From assembly GCA_905221605.1 (NCBI GenBank), contig CAJNDS010002205.1, positions 562,817-586,531 of the forward strand: a DNA stretch of 23,715 nucleotides, written 5' to 3'. The notes beneath the pieces are model-generated. The model was not told the origin of the DNA, made no database searches, and saw only the letters and a program-made list of their open reading frames with translations. Positions 8,471 through 16,034 of the stretch are shown in pieces. The DNA comes from Symbiodinium natans (lineage: Eukaryota; Sar; Dinophyceae; Suessiales; Symbiodiniaceae). Numbering within the stretch: position 1 is the stretch's first letter; each line of letters begins with the position of its first letter. Position numbers and translations under genes: made by a program.

Positions 8471-8560
8471 CTACTTGGGGAAGCCAGGCCCTACGCTCGG
8501 CCCGGGCAACTTGCCGCGAACGGAGGAGGACGTGGCGAAGCCCGGGACCCAAAGGAGAGG
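8471..8560. CDS. Exon-like block, strand uncertain
   Basis: A GC-rich unique block sits between CCCTAAA and TTTAGGG arrays. Plus reads YLGKPGPTLGPGNLPRTEED; minus is open as well. Confidence 0.28.
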
Positions 8561-8575
8561 TTTTAGGTAGGGTTT

Positions 8576-8670
8576 AGGGTTTAGGGTTTCGGGTTTGGGG
8601 TTGAGGGTTGAGGGTTGAGGGTTTAGGGTTTAGGGTTTAGGGTTTAGGGTTTAGGGTTTAGGGTTTAGGG
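8576..8670 (+). repeat. TTTAGGG array abutting an inverted-repeat element
   Basis: TTTAGGG and TTGAGGG units run straight into the element at 8668. Confidence 0.9.
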
Positions 8671-8734
8671 GATGTTCCCCCTAGTGGGGGGTACTGTTTT
8701 GATCCCTATACAGGACTGTAAGAGGGAACATCCC
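8668..8734. mobile_element. MITE-like element, family 1
   Basis: Terminal inverted repeats GGGATGTTCCCCCT and GAGGGAACATCCC enclose about 40 bases including CAGGACTGT. Shortest full copy of the family. Confidence 0.75.
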
Positions 8735-8816
8735 AAGTTTGAGGGGATTTAGGGCTTTAGAGGTGTTAGGGTCTAGGGATGTCAGGGCATGTCAGACACG
8801 CTGGCTCAGGATTCAT

Positions 8817-8868
8817 GGGTTAGGGTTTAGGGTTTAGGGCTTAGGGTTTAGGGTTTAGGGTTTAGGGT
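8817..8868 (+). repeat. TTTAGGG array
   Basis: About seven units between exon-like blocks. Confidence 0.9.
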
Positions 8869-8879
8869 TGCTTTGGAGG

Positions 8880-9047
8880 GGGGATTCGGGTTCCACTTCC
8901 CATGGCATCGGCAAGCCTTGGCGCAAGAAGGTGGCATGACCGCTGCATGACCCATTGCTTTCCTGATGAGCTCCGCTCGGATTTTAAGAAAGATGCCATC
9001 TCTATTCCAGCGTAGGGTACAATGCAAGACTTAGACAAGGCTCCCAC
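8880..9047. CDS. Exon-like block upstream of the ankyrin gene
   Basis: Plus reads GIRVPLPMASASLGARRWHD, then CFPDELRSDFKKDAISIPA to TAG at 9013. Minus is open for about 60 codons (SCIVPYAGIEMASFLKSERS). Third-base pattern did not separate the two. It may be the last exon of a plus gene ending 90 bases before the ankyrin gene. Confidence 0.3.
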
Positions 9048-9106
9048 TTAGTACTAGAGAGCTTGTGGGCAATTTCCCTTAGCAAGTTGCCATTTGGCCG
9101 TAAGCA

Positions 9107-10584
9107 ATGCTCCACATCCGGAACGCCTTGACCGGGAGTGAGCTCCTGACCCTGACCACGAAGGAGCTGGAAGGGCTTGAGGACGTGAGTGCCTTGAAGG
9201 AGCTTTTAAGATCGAGGCATGGCTTTCCCGTATCTAGGTCCGCCCTTGGGATTGTAATTTTGTGTTTTCTCCTATTGGGTTTAAGAGGATCATATTTACC
9301 TGGGACCCTCTTTGCCTACAGCTTGTATGGGTCATACCTAGGACTTAAGGGTAGTTCCTCCTACTAACCTGAAGGTAATTAGAGTTCCCTAAACCCTAAA
9401 CCCTAAACCCTAAACCCCTGGTAGGAATATTTCCCAGAGGGTTCCAAGAGGGCCATCCCAGGTCTGCTTTCAGCAGCTCAAGCACGAGGGCAATGCTTTG
9501 GACAACGACACCAGGCTGAAGGCACCGGCATCTTGCACCCACTGAGCTGAGGGTTTAGGGTTTAGGGTTTAGGGTTTAGGGTTTACGGTTTAGACGGTTT
9601 AGACGGTTTAGACGGTTTAGACGGTTTAGACGGTTTAGACGGTTTAGACGGTTTAGACGGTTTAGACGGTTTAGGGTTGAAGGCACCCACTGAGCTGGAG
9701 TTGCTGATGGTCCCCGCGAGTCCGGTGGACGCTGCCCAGGAGCTTGCTTCCTACGCGGCTGCGGAAGGTGATGTGACTTAACTGCTGGTTGGCAGGGAAT
9801 GAGGGAACTAGGCCCCTTCTAAAATACCCTTGAAGGGATTATATTCGGGAGGGAATGAGGGAACTATTAGAGGCCCTTATAAATACCCTTGAAGGGATGA
9901 TATAGGGTACCTCATTCCCCCAGTAAGGTGAAGGTGGCCGGCCGGCTGCTGGAAACGGGTGTGCTGGCTGAAGATGTGCTTGACGCTCTGGAGGAGGCCG
10001 CGAGACTTGGTCATGTCGAGTTCGCGCGCTTCCTGGCGAAAGCTGCAGTTTTCAGGGATCCGCCCCAATATATTGTCGATGGCGCTCTGAGCAACGCATG
10101 TCGCGAAGGTCAGATCGACATGGTGCGCTTTCTGCTGGAGTTCGCTGGTGATGAAAATGGCCCTAGAGACAGCGGTTTGTACCTGGAACACATCTGGGGA
10201 GGTCTGAATGCCGCGTGCGGGCATGGCCACTTCGACATCGTGCGCTTGCTCTTGGAGCGCAAGGACGCGGAGACGCCGTCATGGGCTACCGAATCCTGGG
10301 CTGCTGTTGGTGCACTTGAGGGGGCATGTGCCGGTGGTCACATCGACGTCGTGCGACTGATGTTGCAAGCCGGTGCATGTGTTAGCCGACAAGCCTGGGC
10401 TGCTGCCATGGGCTCTGGTGACCCAGAGCTGACAAGCATGGTGAACCAGCGATTTGCAGATCCCCAGAATACAAAAGGTCTGTTATCTCTGGCGGCAAGG
10501 AGATTTTCCGGCCGCGGCTGGGACGTGCAGCTGGCACCTGCAGCTGCCGCGGAGGTAGTCCTCCAGAAAGCTGGTCTGAAGTAG
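9107..10584 (+). CDS. Ubiquitin-like + ankyrin repeat protein, four exons
   Basis: Exons 9107-9229, 9462-9521, 9683-9772 and 9928-10584 join in phase 0 to a 309-residue open protein. Residues about 1-70 form a ubiquitin-like head (MLHIRNALTG, then KHEGNALDNDTRLKAPTELE, split over exons 1-3), as in many Symbiodinium ankyrin proteins. Residues about 75-265 hold four or five ankyrin-type units, with phrases such as EEAARLGHVEFARFL, NACREGQIDMVRFLLE, AACGHGHFDIVRLLLE and GACAGGHIDVVRLMLQ. The C-terminal 40 residues are not repeat-like. A protein-binding scaffold is likely; the partner is unknown. Introns are GT-AG, GC-AG and GT-AG, each with AG|G acceptor context. Without splicing, exon 3 would run into TAA at 9779, so intron 3 is needed. 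It lies 1.4 kb after the RCC1-like gene on the same strand, fitting the one-directional gene rows of dinoflagellates. Exon joins are my inference from frame and family pattern. Confidence 0.85.
9230..9461 (+). other. Intron 1 of the ankyrin gene with CCCTAAA array
   Basis: This 232-base intron starts GTATCT and ends CCCAG before a G. Splicing restores HGFP-VCFQQLKHEGN in phase 0. It holds about four CCCTAAA units at 9387-9418. A direct repeat AGGTC[C/T]GC lies just inside the donor (9236-9243) and across the acceptor (9460-9467), like a target duplication left by an insertion. Confidence 0.75.
9522..9682 (+). other. Intron 2 of the ankyrin gene, made largely of telomeric repeats
   Basis: This 161-base GC-AG intron joins DTRLK to APTELELL in phase 0. 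Its body is five TTTAGGG units followed by nine exact copies of GGTTTAGAC (9587-9667) and one TTTAGGG. Both boundaries carry TGAAGGCACC (9517-9526 and 9678-9687). A 15-base piece of exon 3, GCACCCACTGAGCTG (9683-9697), is also present inside the intron at 9535-9549, immediately before the array. Confidence 0.8.
9587..9667 (+). repeat. Nine tandem GGTTTAGAC units
   Basis: Nine perfect 9-base units lie inside intron 2. The unit looks like TTTAGGG altered to GGTTTAGAC and then amplified. It is not seen elsewhere in the window. Confidence 0.95.
9773..9927 (+). other. Intron 3 of the ankyrin gene, an inverted-repeat element
   Basis: This 155-base intron starts GTGACT and ends AGTAAG before G; splicing gives AAAEGD-VKVAGRLLE in phase 0. 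It contains an element with terminal inverted repeats (GGGAATGAGGGAAC near 9795 and GGTACCTCATTCCC near 9906-9919). The 5' part is tandemly duplicated with a period near 56 bases (starts 9794 and 9850), each copy containing TACCCTTGAAGGGAT. AAGGTGA occurs at both ends (9765-9771 and 9925-9931), like a target duplication. Confidence 0.75.
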
Positions 10585-10590
10585 AGGGGT

Positions 10591-10638
10591 GAGGGTTTAG
10601 GGTTTAGGGTTTAGGGTTTAGGGTTTAGGGTTTAGGGT
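10591..10638 (+). repeat. TTTAGGG array just after the ankyrin gene stop
   Basis: Seven units start seven bases after the TAG at 10584. Confidence 0.9.
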
Positions 10639-10642
10639 AGAA

Positions 10643-11014
10643 GATGGGATACGGCGCTTGAACCATTCGCAGCTGCTGCGGCGGCGAAAGTGGACTGCGC
10701 AGCTTGCCTCTGGCGTCTCCAGGCGAGTCACGCCTTGGCTCGCGAGCCACGAGTGCCGTTGGGTTTAGGGCTTTTACCAGCTTATGTGGGTAGCTTTCTA
10801 ATTTAGGGTCTCTTTTTCGGGTCCTTAATCTGCGGTTGCCGTATGTTTTAGTGGATTCAATAAAAGGACCCTAGTTTAGAGAACTACCCATCAGGTCTTT
10901 CATAAACACTGGGCGCTTGGCGCCTTGAGAGGCTCCAGTGCAGCATCGTGCAGCCTCCGTCACGGTCTCACCTCTGTCCCATCGGCGCGATCGGGCTCAG
11001 CAATACAGGCCATG
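10643..11014. CDS. Two exon-like blocks flanking an inverted-repeat element
   Basis: Block 10643-10750 follows a TTTAGGG array (plus WDTALEPFAAAAAAKVDCAA); block 10894-11014 follows the element and a CATCAG acceptor (plus VFHKHWALGALRGSSAASCS). Both are also partly open on the minus strand. The element between them sits where an intron would be. Confidence 0.32.
10788..10889. mobile_element. MITE-like element, family 2
   Basis: Arms GGGTAGCTTTCTAATTTAGG and the reverse of CTAGTTTAGAGAACTACCC. It shares the TTCTCTAAATTAGGG core with the copy at 14984-15086. Confidence 0.7.
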
Positions 11015-11018
11015 TTTC

Positions 11019-11101
11019 GGGATGTTCCCCCTTTTATTAACAGTGACAGTCCTTTGTAGGGAATAGAATAGGGGGTTACAAAAGGGCCCTATTAAGGACT
11101 G
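11019..11101. mobile_element. MITE-like element, family 1, 3' end lost
   Basis: Starts GGGATGTTCCCCCTTTTATT and has ATTAAGGACTG near its end, but the closing GGGGAACATCCC is missing. 11102-11280 is unique, with a weak plus frame (MDPVPLFQDSHPPLLPKERI). Confidence 0.6.
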
Positions 11102-11279
11102 CCCAAGCCATGTGGTTGACACAGGTTGCAGAGTGTTTTTTTTGCTTCTCCCACAAGACTAGACGATCTCTGTATGGATCATGGATCCTGTCCCTCTATT
11201 CCAAGACTCCCACCCTCCCCTCCTACCCAAAGAGAGAATAACATTGAAGGCATGAGTCTCCGCTCCACAATCCTCATGG

Positions 11280-11660
11280 CACCTAAACCCCTAAAACCCT
11301 GAACCCCTAAACCCCTAAACCCCTAAACCCCTAAAACCCCAAACTGCCGGCTTGGGGTTTCATTGAACCCGCATCCTTCTTGGCCATGCCCGTATCAACA
11401 ACCTCAACCGCAGAGGCCCAAAGGCCTGACATTAAAACCCCCCAAAGCCCTAAAACCTCAAAACCACAACCCCTAAAACCCTACAAGCCCTAAAACCCTC
11501 AACCCCAAAACCCTGAAACCTTAACAGCCCTAAAACCCTGAAACCTTAAAGACCCTAAAACCCAAAACACGACACCTTAAAGCCCTAACACCCTACAAGC
11601 CCTAACACCCTCAACCCCAAAACCCTAAACCTTAAAACCCAAAAGCCCTAAAACCCGAAG
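11280..11660 (-). repeat. Degenerate CCCTAAAA-type tract
   Basis: Eight-base variants such as CCCCTAAA and CCCTAAAA, plus CCCTGAAA, interrupted by the exon-like block at 11343-11435. Confidence 0.7.
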
Positions 11661-11760
11661 AGCTCTCAAACCCTGCCGGGTTTTGAGGCTCGTGCTGGAA
11701 TACGACAACACCCCGGTGGACCAGCTAAGAAGGTGGCTCCAAGGGAGCTTTTGTTTGTTC
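11347..11760 (+). CDS. Two exon-like blocks in C-rich repeats
   Basis: 11343-11435 reads LPAWGFIEPASFLAMPVSTT then STAEAQRPDIK. 11680-11755 reads RVLRLVLEYDNTPVDQLRRW; its minus frames are poorer, so plus is likely. Degenerate CCCTAAAA-type repeats lie between. Confidence 0.35.
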
Positions 11761-11817
11761 AAAGGGCGTTTGGGTTTTTTTGGGTTTTGTGGTGGCAGTC
11801 AGTGTGTGTGTGTGTGT

Positions 11818-12030
11818 TAGGGTTTAGAGTTTTTAGGGTTTTTAGGGTTTTTATGGTTTTTAGGGTTTTTAGGGTTTTTAGGGTTTTGAGGGTTTTGAGG
11901 GTTTTGAGGGTTTTGAGGGTTTTGAGGGTTTTGAGGGTTTTGAGGGTTTTGAGGGTTTTTGAGGGTTTTTGAGGGTTTTTATTGTTTAGGGTTTAGGGTT
12001 TTGAGGGTTCAGGGTTTAGGGTTTAGGGTT
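11818..12030 (+). repeat. Variant telomere-like arrays
   Basis: Blocks of TTTTTAGGG then TTTTGAGGG units precede TTTAGGG. A GT microsatellite at 11803-11816 borders it, and a second GT run lies at 12079-12095. Confidence 0.85.
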
Positions 12031-12166
12031 TGGGGGAGGGGTAAGGCGTTTATTTTTTTTTCGTGTTGTGGTTGGCAGTGTGCGTGTGTGTGTGTTTAGG
12101 GGATTGGGGTGTCCTTTCCATATACGCCCCTCGAGACGAAAAAGGGCACCCCATTTTTCTTCCTAG

Positions 12167-12255
12167 GTTTCTCTGTGTCGGGTAGAAGCCCTATCTCCAA
12201 CTTGCGAGGTTTGTCCTCCTTGGCGCCATGTCCGGCGTGGGGAGCTCAAAAGTCG
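12167..12255 (+). CDS. Exon-like block with paired cysteines
   Basis: After CTTCCTAG the frame reads VSLCRVEALSPTCEVCPPWR then HVRRGELK, running into CCCTAAA. CEVC is a CxxC pair but nothing more supports a zinc site. Confidence 0.4.
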
Positions 12256-12429
12256 CAACCCTAAACCCTAAGCCCTAAGCACTAAACCGCGGCTTTTTGG
12301 GGTTTGTAAACTTGGGGGAGCCCAGTGGTCCCCTTTTGCCCTTTTTTCTTGGGTTCCAGTTACCTTTCAATATAGCCAACCGCCAAAAATCATACCCTAA
12401 TATGGTTGCCCTTTCCCACGCGAAGGGTT

Positions 12430-12617
12430 TTCAGAGGACTTCCTGCCGTTGAGTGATTTCTAGGGTTTGTAGGGCAGTTTCGGGATGAGGGGTTCAGGCG
12501 GGGTATGCAAAAGTGTTGTTGCAAGGTTGGGCGTGTAAAGAGGCTCTCTTTGTCTCCCCCCCCTTATATTACATGACAGGTTTAGAGGGGTTCCCAAAAT
12601 AGACTCAAAGAGTATAT
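12430..12617. other. Mostly unique stretch with weak exon-like frames
   Basis: Plus frames SEDFLPLSDF and GSFGMRGSGGVCKSVVARLG follow AG acceptors but are short. No firm call. Confidence 0.25.
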
Positions 12618-12779
12618 GGTCGGTTCTCAAAATTATGCTCCCCTTCTGGGGACCCCAACAATAAAAGGGGCCACTTTAGAATTGCAACCCCAAAACAGAA
12701 CAGATTCCCTAAACAAGAGGAGTCAACTCTAGAATCGCAACCCCAACCCAAACCGACCATAAATTTTGGAGAAGTGACC
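12618..12779. mobile_element. MITE-like element, distant relative of family 2
   Basis: Arms GGTCGGTTCTCAAAATTATG and the reverse of CATAAATTTTGGAGAAGTGACC, inside a TAT/ATA context. The TTCTC core links it to family 2. 12800-13000 is degenerate C-rich repeat. Confidence 0.55.
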
Positions 12780-13013
12780 GTATGACACCCAGATCAGAGC
12801 CCTGTAAGCCCGCAAACCCTTGCAGCCCAAGGAGATTCCCAACCAAAGAGCCTGAGACCCCAAACCCTCTAAGCTTTAAGTGCTAAACCCCAAGCCCTAA
12901 GCCCTGAACCCTCCTAAACTCTCAACCCCAAGCCCTAGAAACCCTAAATCCTGAACCCTCTAAGCCCTTAAACCCTAATCCCGAAGCCCTTGAAACCCTA
13001 AGAGCCAAAGGTG

Positions 13014-13097
13014 GTGCTAGGCTTCTTTGGCGTCGGCCCGGCGTGGGTGCCTGGACCCAAGCCACGCAAGGGGTATCTTTTTCTTGGGCCTCGTTAG
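13014..13097 (+). CDS. Exon-like block ending in TAG
   Basis: After CCAAAG the frame reads VVLGFFGVGPAWVPGPKPRK then GYLFLGPR and TAG, straight into G-rich telomere-like sequence. Minus is partly open. Confidence 0.3.
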   Translation: MLGFFGVGPAWVPGPKPRKGYLFLGPR

Positions 13098-13345
13098 GGT
13101 TTAGGGTTCTTAGGGTTTGTAGGGCGTTTAGGGCTTTTAGGTTGTTTTTGGGGGGTTGTGTTTTTGTTTTTGGTTGTGTGTGTGTGTGTGTGTGTGTTTT
13201 TTTTCTTGGGTTTTTGGGTATTGTTTGGTTTTTTTGTTTTTTGAGTTTTGTTTTGGGTTTGTTGGTTTTTGTGGGTTTTGGTTTTTGGGGTTTTGGGGTT
13301 TTGGGTTTTGGGTTTTGGGTTTTTAGGGTTTTGGGGTTTAGAGTT
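13095..13345 (+). repeat. GT microsatellite and GGGTTT-rich tract
   Basis: TTTAGGG variants, a (GT) run at 13174-13197 and GGGTTTTG units. Long open frames here are low-complexity. Confidence 0.85.
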
Positions 13346-13415
13346 GGGATGTTCCCCCTTATACAAGCAGTCCTTAGCAGGGATTAGAGTACTTAAGGAC
13401 TGTTATGAACATCCC
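13346..13415. mobile_element. MITE-like element, family 1
   Basis: Clean 70-base copy: GGGATGTTCCCCCTTATAC at the left, ACTGTTATGAACATCCC at the right, with CAGTCCTTA and its complement TAAGGACTG as inner arms. It sits next to a telomere-like tract. Confidence 0.8.
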
Positions 13416-13439
13416 AATAGGGGTATTTAGGGTTTTTAG

Positions 13440-14700
13440 CTATGTAAAGACTTTCAGAGCAAGAACCGACAAAGAAGGTACAGTACTGGAAATGCGCGAT
13501 ATGTCGGACCGTTTGTTTCCAGCTTTGTCTTGGTCAGGGCTTCCTCCATGTTCGGCTGCGCTACAAGTAGACATTGCCAGCATTTTGGCGGAAGACTGCG
13601 ACGGGCGTGCGATCTGTCGCCATCCCCTAAACCCTGGGCCCCCTAAACCCTAGACCCCTAAATCCTTGGCCCTAAACCCCCTAAACCCTAGGCCCTAAAG
13701 CTCCTAGCTTGGTTGGTCCTTGCATCTGCTTCCCATGTCTTCATGGCTGCTTTGGCCTGGACTTGATGGGTCCGAGGGGAGAAAACCGACCACCTTTGGG
13801 CTTCATGGCGCAGACCCGCCGAGGAAGGGCCCATATGGGGGGTTTCGGAAATTAGGGGTACCTTATTGGGGGTTCCTTGTATAAGGGAATCCGAATATTT
13901 CAAGTCTATGTTAGGGGTCCACTATTCTTGCGGAAACCCCCATATTGGTTTAGAGCTTTGAGGCTTACAGGCTTGGATTCATCGTTTTGGCTTTCGTGAG
14001 GGCCGCACGATGTAGAAATCCTACCGACCTAAGCCCTTCTGGTCCTTACATTCGCCCCAAACACTATACCGGAAGCCGCAAGCCCGACCCGTTAAAACCT
14101 TACAAACCTTACAAGTCGATCTAAACCCTAAACCCTAAACCTTGCAGACCTTACAAGTCCCCTAAAACCCAAACCCTGAACCCGAAACCCGAAACCCTAA
14201 ACCCTAAACCCTAAACCCTAAACCCTAAACCCTAAACCCTAAACCCTAAACCCTACAAACCCTAAACCCGAAACCCTACAACCTAAACCACACAAACCCT
14301 AAACCCGAAACCCTTCACCCTAAACCTTACAAACCCTAAACCCTCGAATCCCTCCAAGGCTGGCGCCGATCTTGACCCGCACCTCTCCGGAGTGGGACCA
14401 GATCGCCTCGACCGCAACAGGCCGAGTGGCCTTGGGGTTTTTAGGGTTTGGGGTGAAGGGTTTCGGGCTTGGGGCTTAGGGTGTCCGGTTTAGGGCTTAG
14501 GGTTTGGGGTTTAGGGTTTGGGGCTTTTAGGGTCACGTTGCGAATTGCGGGAACAAGCGGCCCTTGTTCATTGCCAGCAGTGCGTCGTCGTCGGTGGGCA
14601 TGAACGGCCTGCGAAGACCACCCGTCAAGCTGCACTTACCGTCCAACACCACAAGACCTCTCATGAAATCGAATGTTGGAGACTGCGGCGGAACCAGACA
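13440..14700. CDS. Cluster of exon-like blocks, strand unresolved
   Basis: Unique blocks lie at 13440-13630, 13705-13825, 13960-14025, 14347-14430 and 14533-14700, separated by an inverted-repeat element and CCCTAAA/TTTAGGG arrays. The minus reading gives AAMKTWEADARTNQARS, GFLHRAALTKAKTMNPSL, VAVEAIWSHSGEVRVKIGAS and LVVLDGKCSLTGGLRRPFMP; the last two can be joined in phase 0 by a GC-AG intron that is the telomeric tract 14431-14538. The plus reading of 13440-13630 (TDKEGTVLEMRDMSDRLFPA) is also good. One minus-strand gene is the simplest picture for 13.7-14.7 kb. No family recognised. Confidence 0.35.
13832..13945. mobile_element. MITE-like element, family 3
   Basis: Arms CATATGGGGGGTTTCGGAAA and the reverse of GCGGAAACCCCCATATTG. 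A partial relative lies at 663-735, sharing CTTATTGGGG and TATAAGGGAATCC. Confidence 0.7.
14121..14345 (-). repeat. CCCTAAA array with variants
   Basis: A perfect core of about nine units at 14198-14256 is flanked by CCCGAAA and CCTTACAAA variants. Confidence 0.9.
14431..14538 (+). repeat. Degenerate TTTAGGG tract, possible intron
   Basis: It lies between exon-like blocks 14347-14430 and 14539-14700. On the minus strand a GC donor and AAG|G acceptor at its ends would join QF to ATRPVAVEAIW in phase 0. Confidence 0.5.
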
Positions 14701-14830
14701 GACAAGAAGGCCAAATGAAAAGAGCAAAAAGGAGGCATGAAGGAAAAAGACCAGGAAAAGGGAAGAGAGGAGGGGAGAGAGGAGAGAGGGAAGGGACACA
14801 CACATACACACACACACACACACACACAGA
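14695..14830 (+). repeat. Purine tract and CA microsatellite
   Basis: A GA-rich tract (14730-14795) is followed by a CA run (14796-14828). On the minus strand it is a long pyrimidine tract before the block 14533-14700. 14830-14980 is unique without a clear call. Confidence 0.8.
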
Positions 14831-14983
14831 GGGCACTGACAGGGCAAGCAGTGCGTCTGGAGCAGGTTGGGAGGAAGAGGACGCGAAATATCCGGATGCG
14901 CTGTTGGCTCAGCATTGTGACAGTTGGCCGGCAGTGTCGGCGACATAGACGCAACCGCTTTCTTCATCTCATATCATGCATGT

Positions 14984-15086
14984 GGTGAGTTCTCTAAATT
15001 AGGGTGCCTTTTTGGGCACCCTATATACAAGAGGGCAACCTTTTAATCAGGGCTCCAAACGGGGGCCATAATGTAGAGAAATCACC
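14984..15086. mobile_element. MITE-like element, family 2
   Basis: Arms GGTGAGTTCTCTAAATTAGG and the reverse of CATAATGTAGAGAAATCACC, with an inner hairpin GGGTGCCTTTTTGGGCACCC. Confidence 0.75.
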
Positions 15087-15210
15087 ATGTATATTCTGAT
15101 ACGAAGTATGTAGTAATGTGTTGTACGTTTGTCTACTAAGATATAGATATAAGGACATTCGAACATGGCATCAGTAGCTGTCAACCGCCCTCGCTGCATC
15201 GGATATCAAA

Positions 15211-15306
15211 CCCCCCCCCCCTTTATACAAACAGTCCTTAATAGGGATCATCGTACCCCGATTGTAATCCCCATTAAGGACTGTTAGTGTACGGGGGAAC
15301 ATCCCC
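15211..15306. mobile_element. MITE-like element, family 1, left end turned to poly-C
   Basis: The usual GGGATGTTCCCCCTTATAC is replaced by a C run then TTTATACAAACAGTCCTTA; the right end GTACGGGGGAACATCCC is intact. 15090-15210 is unique, no call. Confidence 0.7.
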
Positions 15307-15389
15307 ACATACTCCCATTATGGCATTTGATACACCATGGGAATGAACATTCAAAGGGGCTTTCTGGTCGTAATTTAGAGGGCTTAACG

Positions 15390-15452
15390 GGCCAGCAATA
15401 CTGCAAGCTTGGGACTTCCGAGGTCCACTTGGAGTACGCATGGTATGAATAG
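15390..15452 (+). CDS. Exon-like block ending at a TTTAGGG array
   Basis: The frame GQQYCKLGTSEVHLEYAWYE ends at TAG whose last bases begin the TTTAGGG array. It may instead splice just before. Confidence 0.35.
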   Translation, partial: GQQYCKLGTSEVHLEYAWYE

Positions 15453-15498
15453 GTTTAGGGTTTAGGGTTTAGGGTTTAGGGTTTAGGGTTTAGGGTTT
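15452..15498 (+). repeat. TTTAGGG array
   Basis: About seven units after the exon-like block ending at 15452. Confidence 0.9.
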
Positions 15499-15585
15499 TG
15501 CCGGCCTGGCATCGGAAGCTAGTGAAGTCATAGTACCGACAGCAAGAATGATAACAATGGTAACAAAATGTAACAGTAGTCGCAG

Positions 15586-15903
15586 CTATTTAAGAATAAT
15601 CAGGAGGCTGGTCCTCCGTTCTTGCACGTTTAGGCAGTTCATGCCGCTGCCACCATCCAGAGCCGAGGCGCACGGGCGTGGGGTTGCGCGCCACCTGCCA
15701 TTGAAAGCAGACGTCGACCAACCGACAAACGGCTCATAAACCCAAGCCTTGAACTCCTTGTCAATGTCCCAGATCGTTTTGGTGGATCCCACCTCGTGGA
15801 TGTAAACTCTAAGACTTCGAAGCCGCACCCAGTGCAAACCGCATTGCGCGGAGGGCCCCGCCACAGCGGAAGGTCCGCAAGGAGTGCTTATCGATGTTCG
15901 CAT
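15586..15903 (-). CDS. Exon or short gene of unknown function
   Basis: A minus-strand frame is open for 106 codons from the ATG at 15903 to the stop at 15586. Its middle is convincingly protein-like, with LRVYIHEVGSTKTIWDIDKE followed by FKAWVYEPFVGW. The frame stays open upstream of the ATG, so this may be an internal or last exon rather than a whole gene. The opposite-strand frame is short and less natural. No family recognised. Confidence 0.5.
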   Translation of the reverse strand: MRTSISTPCGPSAVAGPSAQCGLHWVRLRSLRVYIHEVGSTKTIWDIDKEFKAWVYEPFVGWSTSAFNGRWRATPRPCASALDGGSGMNCLNVQERRTSLLIILK

Positions 15904-15961
15904 GAGTTGCAATTGCAGCGGGGCTCTGTTAGGTGTTGGGCCACAGCAGAGGTGCTGAGGA

Positions 15962-16017
15962 GGTAACCCTGGGGTTTAGGGTTTAGGGTCTAGGGTTTAG
16001 GGTTTAGGGTAACCCTG
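15962..16017 (+). repeat. TTTAGGG insertion with 10-base flanking duplication
   Basis: About five units lie between two copies of GGTAACCCTG (15962-15971 and 16008-16017). Confidence 0.8.
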
Positions 16018-16034
16018 AACCTTCTTTCCACCAG

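Noticed and set aside
9549-9676. CRISPR-like array
   Set aside because: The repeats are head-to-tail telomere variants without spacers, in eukaryotic DNA.
9776-9781. TAA at 9779 as the end or break of the ankyrin gene
   Set aside because: Splicing 9772 to 9928 skips it and gives the expected ankyrin sequence.
11733-11972. Repeat protein with RVLRVLRVL units
   Set aside because: It is a translation of TTTTGAGGG-type repeats.
13043-13387. Long frames in both directions through the GT and GGGTTT tract
   Set aside because: Low-complexity sequence gives stop-free frames in several phases; only 13014-13097 has natural composition.
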